Shown: positions 33,791 through 40,574 of the stretch, piece after piece
Layout: each line of letters opens with the position of its first letter
How positions within the stretch are numbered: the stretch's first letter is position 1
Assembly (NCBI GenBank): GCA_964482495.1
Contig: CAYZXS010000006.1
Coordinates: forward strand, 1 to 64,000
Direction of reading: 5' to 3'
DNA: 64,000 nt
Origin: J029 sp964482495
GTDB lineage: Bacteria > Planctomycetota > UBA1135
Program-made: the position numbers and the translations under genes
The notes under the pieces: generated by a model
The model's database searches: none
The model's input: the letters and a program-made list of their open reading frames with translations, nothing else
What the model was told of the DNA's origin: nothing

Positions 33791-35773
33791 ATGCTTGTTC
33801 TTGCCCTCGGGGCCTTCGGCTACATCCTCTGGCGGCGGGTGGCGCTGCTCCGGGCCGCCGCGCCCAGCCCGCGCTTCGACCGGATCGGAGAGCGCCTGCG
33901 CCGGCTGCTCACCATCGGCTTCGGCCAGTCCCGCCAGCCGCGCTACTGGGTGGCGGGGCCGCTGCACATCGTCATCTTCGCCGGCTTCCTGGTGCTGTCG
34001 GTGCGCTCGCTGACCTTGATCGGCGAGGCCTTCTCGCCCGGCTTCGCCGACATCGGCCAAGGCTACGCGGCGGTCAAGGACTGGACCGGGCTGCTAGTGC
34101 TGCTCGGCTGCGGCCTGGCCGCCTACCGGCGCCTGGTGGTCAAGCCGGCCCGCTACCACGACCGCAACGCCGGCGAGTCGCACACGCCGGAGGCGCTGCT
34201 GATCCTGGGGCTGATCTCGACGCTGATGATCGCGGACGCGGTGTATGACGGCACCGGGCTGCTGCTGAACGGCGAGGGAGGCAGCGGAGCCGAGCCCATG
34301 GCGGCTCTCGCGGCCGCGATCCTGGGCGGGTCCGAGGGAACCCTCGGTGGGCTCCACCTCGCCGCCTTCTGGGTCCACAACGCGGTCCTGCTGGTCTTCC
34401 TGTGCTTCCTGCCGCTCGGCAAGCACTTCCACGTCCTGTCGGCGCTGCCGAACGTCTTCTTCTCCAAACTCGACGCCGGCGGCAAGATCAAGCCGCCGTC
34501 CTACATCGAGGACGACTTCGACGCGCTCGAGTCCGTCGGCGTCTCCAAGCTCGAGGACTTCGGCTGGAAGCAGCTGCTCGACGCCTACACCTGCACCGAC
34601 TGCGGCCGCTGCTCCGATCACTGCCCGGCCTACGCCTCGGGCACGCCGTTGTCGCCGCGCATGATCAGCATCAAGACGCGCGAGGCGGCCTACGCCCAAT
34701 ACCCGGTGCGCGGGTCCGTCGTGCCGCCCGAGCAGCGGCCGGCGCTGGTGGGGGAGACGATCACCGAAGGCGAGCTTTGGAGCTGCACCACCTGCGGCGC
34801 CTGCGAAGAGGCCTGCCCGGTGATGATCGAGTACATCGACAAGGTGGTCGACATGCGCCGCTCCCTGGTCGACGACGGCGCGCTGCCGGCGACGCTGCAG
34901 AAGCCGATGGCCGCCCTGGAGAAGCGCGGCAACCCCTACGGCAAGATGGCGCGAAAACGCGGCGAGTGGGCGGAGGGCGCCGAGGGCGAGGAGCCGGTCG
35001 TCCGCACCCTGAAGAAGGGCGACGAAGCGGAGGTCCTCTACTTCACTGACAGCTGCGCCGCCTTCGACCCGCGTATCCAGGAGACCGCGAGCGCCTTCGG
35101 CCGCGTCCTGGCGCGCGCCGGCGTCGACGCCGGCACGCTCGGCAAGGACGAGGTCGACTCCGGCCACGAGGCGCGGCGCTTCGGAGAGGAGGGGCTCTTC
35201 CTCAGCTTGAAGGACAAGAACGAAGCCGCCTTCGAAGAGCGCGACTTCGCCCGCGTGGTCACCACCGACCCGCACGCCATGAACGCGCTGCGCCACGACT
35301 ACGAGCTCGAGCAGCCGGTGTTGCACCACTCGCAGCTGATCGCCGAGCTGGTCGCCGACGGCAAGCTGGAGCTCGGCGCCATCGGCGACGGTCGTCGCTA
35401 CACCTTCCATGACCCCTGCTACCTCGGCCGCCACAACGGCGATTACCGTTCGCCGCGGCGGGTGCTCGACGCCATCCCCGGCCTCGAGACCGTCGAGATG
35501 GAGCGCAGCGCCAACCGCAGCTTCTGCTGCGGCGGCGGCTCGCTCTACCTCTTCAACGAGACCGAGTGCGAGCGCCGCATGGGCGAGATCCGCCTCGACC
35601 AGGCCGCCGAGGCCGGCGCGCAGGTGGTGGTCACCGCCTGTCCCTTCTGCCTGATCAACTTGGAGGACGCGATCAAGACCACCGGTCGCGACGGCGAGAT
35701 GGAGGCCATCGACCTCGCCGAGCTGGTCGCGCGCGCGACCGGCGACGCCGAACCCGTCACCGAGAACGAATAG
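33791..35773 (+). CDS. Membrane Fe-S oxidoreductase, ETF:(mena)quinone oxidoreductase (EMO) type
   Basis: About 660 residues from the ATG at 33791. The N-terminal third is a nitrate-reductase-gamma-like membrane domain with about five helices and His residues in GPLHIVIFAG, FWVHNAVLL and GKHFHVLSAL that could bind b hemes. Two 4Fe-4S motifs follow (CTDCGRCSDHCP and CTTCGACEEACP). Then come two CCG-type halves; the second is intact (CCGGGSLYLF), while the first reads DSGHEARRFGEE and lacks cysteine. The operon order with etfB, etfA and an acyl-CoA dehydrogenase points to electron transfer from ETF to menaquinone. The frame is open upstream to 33656 and reads like coding sequence (IPYAPADHAILGIPGPLLQA) but has no ATG, GTG or TTG there except the TTG just before this ATG, so the true start is uncertain. 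Confidence 0.9.
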   Translation: MLVLALGAFGYILWRRVALLRAAAPSPRFDRIGERLRRLLTIGFGQSRQPRYWVAGPLHIVIFAGFLVLSVRSLTLIGEAFSPGFADIGQGYAAVKDWTGLLVLLGCGLAAYRRLVVKPARYHDRNAGESHTPEALLILGLISTLMIADAVYDGTGLLLNGEGGSGAEPMAALAAAILGGSEGTLGGLHLAAFWVHNAVLLVFLCFLPLGKHFHVLSALPNVFFSKLDAGGKIKPPSYIEDDFDALESVGVSKLEDFGWKQLLDAYTCTDCGRCSDHCPAYASGTPLSPRMISIKTREAAYAQYPVRGSVVPPEQRPALVGETITEGELWSCTTCGACEEACPVMIEYIDKVVDMRRSLVDDGALPATLQKPMAALEKRGNPYGKMARKRGEWAEGAEGEEPVVRTLKKGDEAEVLYFTDSCAAFDPRIQETASAFGRVLARAGVDAGTLGKDEVDSGHEARRFGEEGLFLSLKDKNEAAFEERDFARVVTTDPHAMNALRHDYELEQPVLHHSQLIAELVADGKLELGAIGDGRRYTFHDPCYLGRHNGDYRSPRRVLDAIPGLETVEMERSANRSFCCGGGSLYLFNETECERRMGEIRLDQAAEAGAQVVVTACPFCLINLEDAIKTTGRDGEMEAIDLAELVARATGDAEPVTENE

Positions 35774-35775
35774 CC

Positions 35776-36564
35776 ATGGACATCTACGTCTGCATCAAAC
35801 GCGTCGCGGACACGAGTGAGGTCGAGATCGAGATCGACCGCTCCGGCCGCGCCTTGGAGGAGGAGGACTTCTCCTTCGACATCAACGAGTGGGACAACTT
35901 CGCCGTCGAGGCGGCCGTGCAGCTCAAGGAGCAGCACGGCGGCACGGTGACCGCGCTGACGGTCGGCGGCGAGGACGACGAGGAGGTGCTGCGGCGCGCC
36001 CTGGCGATGGGCTGCGACGCGGCGCTGCACCTCTCGGACGAGGCCTTCGAGGGCTCGGATGCCTGGGGAGTCGCCACCGTGCTGGCGGCGGCGTTGAAGG
36101 GCAAGCCCTGCGACCTGGTGCTGCTCGGGGCGGTTTCCGGCGACGAGGGCCGCGGCCAGGTCGGCGGCTTCCTCGCCGGCATGCTCGACCTGCCGCTGGT
36201 GGCGCTGGCCACCGGGCTCACGGTCGACGGCGCGAAGGCCACGGTGCGACACGAGGTCGAGGGCGGCCTCGAGCGCGTGGTCGAGCTGGGCCTGCCGGCG
36301 GTGGTGACGGTGCAGACGGGCATCAATGAGCCGCGCTACGTGTCGATCCGCGGGATCCGCAAGGTGTCGGGCATGGAGATCCCGGTGCTCGGCGCCGGCG
36401 AGCTCGACCTGGACGCCAGCGCGGTCGGAGCGGCCGGCGCGCGGGTGACCTTGGAGGAGCTGTTCCTGCCGCCGAAGGGTGAGGGGGCCGAGATCCTGGA
36501 AGGGAGCGATGACGAGAGGATCGACAAGCTGGTCGACATGCTGCACGAGCGAGGAGGGCTATAA
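35776..36564 (+). CDS. etfB: Electron transfer flavoprotein beta subunit
   Basis: A 262-residue protein, MDIYVCIKRVADTSEVEIEI, with the ETF beta pattern: GFDINEWDN-like segment (FDINEWDNFAVEAAVQL), a nucleotide-binding region LVLLGAVSGDEGRGQVGGFL and the C-terminal PRYVSIRGIRKV. With EtfA it forms the soluble FAD/AMP heterodimer that takes electrons from acyl-CoA dehydrogenases. It begins 2 bases after the stop of the membrane Fe-S oxidoreductase gene and ends 2 bases before etfA, so the cluster is tightly co-transcribed. The presence of a dedicated dehydrogenase gene at the end makes beta-oxidation the likely source of electrons. Confidence 0.95.
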   Translation: MDIYVCIKRVADTSEVEIEIDRSGRALEEEDFSFDINEWDNFAVEAAVQLKEQHGGTVTALTVGGEDDEEVLRRALAMGCDAALHLSDEAFEGSDAWGVATVLAAALKGKPCDLVLLGAVSGDEGRGQVGGFLAGMLDLPLVALATGLTVDGAKATVRHEVEGGLERVVELGLPAVVTVQTGINEPRYVSIRGIRKVSGMEIPVLGAGELDLDASAVGAAGARVTLEELFLPPKGEGAEILEGSDDERIDKLVDMLHERGGL

Positions 36565-36566
36565 GG

Positions 36567-37520
36567 ATGCGCGAAGTCTTCGTGATCACGGAAGGCCCCG
36601 GCGACGAGGCTTGCGAACTGGCGGTGGCGGCCCGCGCGCTCGGCGATGTGCGGGTGACCGCGATCGTCTTCGGCGCCGACGAGGCGGCGGCGGCGCAGCT
36701 CGGCCGCTGCTACGAGCGGGTGGTGAACTTCCCTGCGCCCGACGGCGCTTGCTTCGACGGCGACTACGCCGCGGCGGCGCTGGCGCCTTGGATCGCGGCC
36801 GAGGCGCCGTGGCTGGTGCTGCTCGGCCACACCAACAACGGCATGGACCTCGCTCCGCTGCTGGCGGCCAAGCTGGATCGGCCGATGCTGGCCGACTGCC
36901 TGTCGCTGGAGCAACGCGGCGAGCAGCTCGCCGGGGTGCGCACGGTCTACGGCGGCAAGGTGCACGCTCGGGTGGTCGCGGCCGAGGCCGCTGGCTACCT
37001 GGCCACGGTCCGCCCCGGCGCCTACGCGCCGCCCGACAGCCCGCCGGAATGCGGCGGCGCCGTCGAGGCCGGCCCCGCCCCCGAGGGCTACGCCGCCCGC
37101 CGTCGCCTGGTCGAGACCGTTGCCGCCGAGGCCGGCGCGGTCGACATCAGCCAGGCCGAGCTGCTGTTGGCGGTCGGCCGCGGCATCGAGGAGGAGGACA
37201 ACCTCGAGCTCGTGCAGTCGCTGGCCGAGGCGCTCGGCGCCGAGCTGGCCTGCACCCGCCCGGTGGTCGACAAGGGCTGGCTGGAGAAGAGCCGCCAGGT
37301 CGGCACCTCGGGCCAGACGGTCAAGCCGAAGCTCTACCTGGCGGTCGGCGTCAGCGGCAGCTTCCAGCACCTCGGCGGGGTGAAGGGCGGTCCCTTCGTC
37401 GTCGCCATCAACCAGGACGCGGCGGCGCCGATCTTCGCCGCGGCCGACGTCGGCATCGTCGGCGACCTCTTCGACCTCGTGCCGCTGCTCGAGGAGAGGA
37501 TCCGCGAGCGCAAGGGCTAG
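36567..37520 (+). CDS. etfA: Electron transfer flavoprotein alpha subunit
   Basis: A 317-residue protein starting MREVFVITEGPGDEACELAV. The C-terminal FAD-binding domain is clear: VGTSGQTVKPKLYLAVGVSG, then FQHLGGVKGGPFVVAINQDA and IFAAADVGIVGDLFDLVPLL, matching the conserved alpha-subunit signature with the Asp/Asn that binds FAD. The N-terminal domain is shorter on motifs but keeps LLGHTNNGMDLAPLLAAKLD. A GGAG-like sequence (GAGGAGGGCTATAAGG) precedes the ATG. It is the third gene of the oxidoreductase-etfB-etfA-dehydrogenase operon; the heterodimer would pass electrons from the dehydrogenase to the membrane oxidoreductase. Confidence 0.95.
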   Translation: MREVFVITEGPGDEACELAVAARALGDVRVTAIVFGADEAAAAQLGRCYERVVNFPAPDGACFDGDYAAAALAPWIAAEAPWLVLLGHTNNGMDLAPLLAAKLDRPMLADCLSLEQRGEQLAGVRTVYGGKVHARVVAAEAAGYLATVRPGAYAPPDSPPECGGAVEAGPAPEGYAARRRLVETVAAEAGAVDISQAELLLAVGRGIEEEDNLELVQSLAEALGAELACTRPVVDKGWLEKSRQVGTSGQTVKPKLYLAVGVSGSFQHLGGVKGGPFVVAINQDAAAPIFAAADVGIVGDLFDLVPLLEERIRERKG

Positions 37521-37537
37521 ACCCGCAGGAGACAGAC

Positions 37538-38686
37538 ATGGACTTCGCACTCGACAAGGCCCAGAAGGACATCCAGAAGGCGGCCGTCCGCTTCGCCAAG
37601 GGCGAATTCGACAAGGAGCTCGCCCTGGAGTTGGAGAAGAACCACGCCTACCCCGAGGACATCTGGAAGAAGGCCTGCGAGGAGGGTTTCATCGGCCTGC
37701 ACTTCCCCGAGGCCTACGGCGGCTCCGACTACGGCATCCTCGAGAACGCGCTGGTGGTCGAGGAGTTCTGCCGCCGCGACTCGGGCATCGGCGCGGCGCT
37801 GCTGACGGCGCACTTCGCCTGCGAGATCATCCTCCACCACGGCACCGAGGAGCAGAAGCAGCGCTACCTGAACAAGGTCACCGGCGGCGAGTGCCTGTCG
37901 GCCGGCGCCTTCACCGAGCCGATGCACGGCAGCGACATCACCTCGATGTCGACCACCGCGGTGCAGGACGGCGACGAGTGGGTGATCAACGGCGTCAAGA
38001 CCTTCATCACCAACGCCGGCCACTGCGGCTTCTACGTCGTGCTCTTGCAGACCGACGTCGAGGCCAAGCACCGCGGCCAGTCGATGTTCATCGTCGACGC
38101 CGACTTGCCGGGCATCGAGGTCGCCAGCGTCGGCGAGAAGATGGGCCTGAAGATGATCCCGACCGGCGAGGTCAGCTTCAAGGACGTGCGCGTGCCGGCT
38201 TCGGCGCTGCTCGGCACCGTGAACAAGGGCTTCTACCAGGTGTTGCAGTTCTTCGACGAGAGCCGCATCGAGGTCGCGGCGCAGGCGGTCGGTACCGCCC
38301 AGGGCGCCTTCGATCGGGCGATGGAGCACATCAAGGGCCGCGAGCAGTTCGGGATCAAGATCGCCAAGTTCCAGGCCATCCAGCACAAGCTGGCCGAGAT
38401 GGCGACCCAGCTCGAGCTGGCGCGGCTCGTGACCTACAAGGCCGCCTGGCTGGCCGACCAGAAGAAGCCCGACACCAAGCTCAGCGCCATGGCCAAGTAC
38501 TACGCCGGCAAGGTCGCCAGCGAGGTCGCCAGCGAGTCGATCCAGCTCTTCGGCGGCTACGGCTACATCACCGAGTTCGAGGTCGAGCGCTTCTACCGCG
38601 ACGCCCGCATCACCGAGATCTACGAGGGCACGCGCGAGATCCAGAAGAACATCATCGCCGGCCAGGTGCTGGGGAAGCTGCGTTAG
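37538..38686 (+). CDS. Acyl-CoA dehydrogenase
   Basis: A 382-residue FAD enzyme. Family signatures are present: LSAGAFTEPMHGSDITSM (acyl-CoA dehydrogenase signature 1), the flavin contact segment WVINGVKTFITNAGHCGFYV and the C-terminal QLFGGYGYITEFEVERFYRD. The catalytic base is E363 in EIYEGTREIQ. It oxidises acyl-CoA to trans-2-enoyl-CoA in the cytoplasm, and passing electrons to the EtfBA pair encoded upstream fits the operon. The chain length cannot be read from sequence. It is the last gene of the operon, 17 bases after etfA, and is followed by a GC-rich inverted repeat. Confidence 0.94.
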   Translation: MDFALDKAQKDIQKAAVRFAKGEFDKELALELEKNHAYPEDIWKKACEEGFIGLHFPEAYGGSDYGILENALVVEEFCRRDSGIGAALLTAHFACEIILHHGTEEQKQRYLNKVTGGECLSAGAFTEPMHGSDITSMSTTAVQDGDEWVINGVKTFITNAGHCGFYVVLLQTDVEAKHRGQSMFIVDADLPGIEVASVGEKMGLKMIPTGEVSFKDVRVPASALLGTVNKGFYQVLQFFDESRIEVAAQAVGTAQGAFDRAMEHIKGREQFGIKIAKFQAIQHKLAEMATQLELARLVTYKAAWLADQKKPDTKLSAMAKYYAGKVASEVASESIQLFGGYGYITEFEVERFYRDARITEIYEGTREIQKNIIAGQVLGKLR

Positions 38687-38707
38687 GCCTTTCTCCCAGG
38701 AGGATCC

Positions 38708-38745
38708 GCGGCCGCCCTGTCAGCTGGGCGGCCGCTGCGCGTTTG
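38708..38745 (+). terminator. Terminator-like inverted repeat after etf operon
   Basis: A perfect 10-bp stem (GCGGCCGCCC/GGGCGGCCGC, 38708-38717 with 38726-38735) starts 22 bases after the dehydrogenase stop, followed by TGCGCGTTT. The T run is weak. Confidence 0.55.
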
Positions 38746-38751
38746 CCTCGT

Positions 38752-38757
38752 TATCAT
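38752..38757 (+). promoter_or_regulatory. Candidate -10 hexamer TATCAT
   Basis: TATCAT on the plus strand, 33 bases upstream of the M61 peptidase ATG and just after the etf operon terminator-like repeat. Confidence 0.35.
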
Positions 38758-38790
38758 CCGCGCTACGCCCCCCCTTCCCAGGAATCGGCC

Positions 38791-40563
38791 ATGCGCATCA
38801 TCCCCCTGCTCCTGTGCGCGCTCGCCACGAGCGCGCTCGCCTCCGCCCAGTCCCAGCGCGACGACCTGACGCCGCTGGAGATCGCCTACACCACGACGGT
38901 CTCGGAGGACAAGAAGTCGCTCCAGATCGAGGTCGTGGTCGACCAATTGGCGCGGCCCGTGCTGCACGTGGCGATGCCCAACTGGACGCCTGGCGCCTAT
39001 GGCATCCGTCGCTACGGCGAGCGGGTGGGTGGCCTGACGGCGGCCGACGCTGGCGGCCGCGAGCTGGCGGTCACGCAGATGGATCACCAGACCTGGAGCA
39101 TCGACACCGCCGGCGCCGGCCGCGTCACGGTGCGCTACACCGTGCCGAGCACGCGCGGCTGGTGGGGGCAGCGGCCGGACGAGGACGCCGAGATCACCGG
39201 CATCCGGATCAGCGGGCCGAGCACCTACCTCTACGTGGTCGGCGCCAAGGACGAGCCGGTGAGCAGCCGCTACGTCGTGCCGTCGGGTTGGCAGGTCGCC
39301 AACGGTTTGCTGACCACCGACGACCCGCTGCGGCGCTGGGCCAAGGACTACGACACCTTCATCGACGCGCCGGGCATCATCGGCGTCTACCGCCAGCAGT
39401 CCTTCTCGGTCAACGGCACCGACTTCTCCTGCGTCTACTTCGAGAACGAGCAGGAGTACGACTTCGACCTCGACGCCTTCACCGCCATCGTCGAGAAGAT
39501 CGTCATCAACCAGGGCCAACTCTTCGGCAGCTTCCCCTTCGCCGACTACTGGTTCCTGTTCAACATCCCCGGCGGCGGCGGGCTGGAGCACCTGAACTCG
39601 ACCTCGATCGGGCTCAGCGCCACCAACCAGAAGCGCGACCCCGAGGCCGGCGCCTCGGTCACCTCGCACGAGTTCTTCCACGCCTGGAACGTCAAGCGGA
39701 TCCGGCCGGTCACCCTCGGGCCCTTCGAGTACGAGCACGAGAATTACACCGGCAACCTGTGGGTGTCGGAGGGCTGGACCTCCTACTTCGGCGAGCTGAC
39801 CTTGGTGCGGACCGGCATCCTGACGCCGGACGAGTACCTCGACCACTTGGCCGGCATCATCTCGCGCGAGCAGTCCAAGCCGCGGCGCAAGGAGCACTCG
39901 GTCTACTGGGCCAGCCGCAACGGCTGGCACCGCGACCAGCCGGACCAGACCGAGTCGCGGGTCGACTACTACGGCAAGGGCGAGATGCTCGGCGCCCTGA
40001 TCGACTTGAAGATGCGCCACGAGACCGGCAACCGGGTGTCGCTCAACGACTTCATGCGCTTCTGCAACCGCTGGTTCGCCGAGCGCGGGGTCGGCTTCGA
40101 GGAGGCCGACGTCGAGCGCGCCTGCACCGCGCTCAGCAACTACGACTTCGGCGAGTTCTTCGCCCGCCACGTGCGCGGCACCATGGACCCGCCCTTCGCC
40201 GAGTGTTTCGCCTACGCCGGCGTCGACTACCAGCAGGAGGTCATCACCACCGGCTTCCCCTTCCCGGTGCGCGGCAACCGCGTCGGCGGCCGCTGGGGCT
40301 CGGAGCCGGCCGAGGGCATGCCGCGCCGCGGCGAGCGCATCCTCAGCGCCGATGGTGCCGAGTGGACCAACGCCAACGACTTCCTGCGCCGGCACCAGCC
40401 CGGCGACGAGGTGCTGCTGCGGCTGCGCGACGGCGAGGAGGAGCGCGAGCTTACGGTGGCGCTGATCGAGAAGGAGACCGTGATCGCCGGGTTGTCCTTC
40501 CGCGAGGACGCCACGCCGGAGCAGCTGGCGATCCGAGAGGCCTGGCTGTCGTCGGTCCGGTGA
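38791..40563 (+). CDS. M61 glycyl-aminopeptidase-family metallopeptidase with PDZ domain
   Basis: A 590-residue exported protein starting at the ATG at 38791, signal peptide MRIIPLLLCALATSALASAQ. The N-terminal beta domain (PVLHVAMPNWTPGAYGIRRY) is characteristic of peptidase family M61. The zinc site is H293-E294-F-F-H297 in VTSHEFFHAWNVKRIRP, with the third ligand E327 in LWVSEGWTSYFGEL, 29 residues after the second His. A PDZ domain follows near the C-terminus (GERILSADGAEWTNANDFLR, PGDEVLLRLRDGEEER). Characterised members release N-terminal Gly or Ala from peptides. The S9 peptidase gene starts at or just after its stop (possible GTG overlap at 40560), so the two exopeptidases may act together. 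Confidence 0.94.
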   Translation: MRIIPLLLCALATSALASAQSQRDDLTPLEIAYTTTVSEDKKSLQIEVVVDQLARPVLHVAMPNWTPGAYGIRRYGERVGGLTAADAGGRELAVTQMDHQTWSIDTAGAGRVTVRYTVPSTRGWWGQRPDEDAEITGIRISGPSTYLYVVGAKDEPVSSRYVVPSGWQVANGLLTTDDPLRRWAKDYDTFIDAPGIIGVYRQQSFSVNGTDFSCVYFENEQEYDFDLDAFTAIVEKIVINQGQLFGSFPFADYWFLFNIPGGGGLEHLNSTSIGLSATNQKRDPEAGASVTSHEFFHAWNVKRIRPVTLGPFEYEHENYTGNLWVSEGWTSYFGELTLVRTGILTPDEYLDHLAGIISREQSKPRRKEHSVYWASRNGWHRDQPDQTESRVDYYGKGEMLGALIDLKMRHETGNRVSLNDFMRFCNRWFAERGVGFEEADVERACTALSNYDFGEFFARHVRGTMDPPFAECFAYAGVDYQQEVITTGFPFPVRGNRVGGRWGSEPAEGMPRRGERILSADGAEWTNANDFLRRHQPGDEVLLRLRDGEEERELTVALIEKETVIAGLSFREDATPEQLAIREAWLSSVR

Positions 40564-40574
40564 GCCGGCGGACC

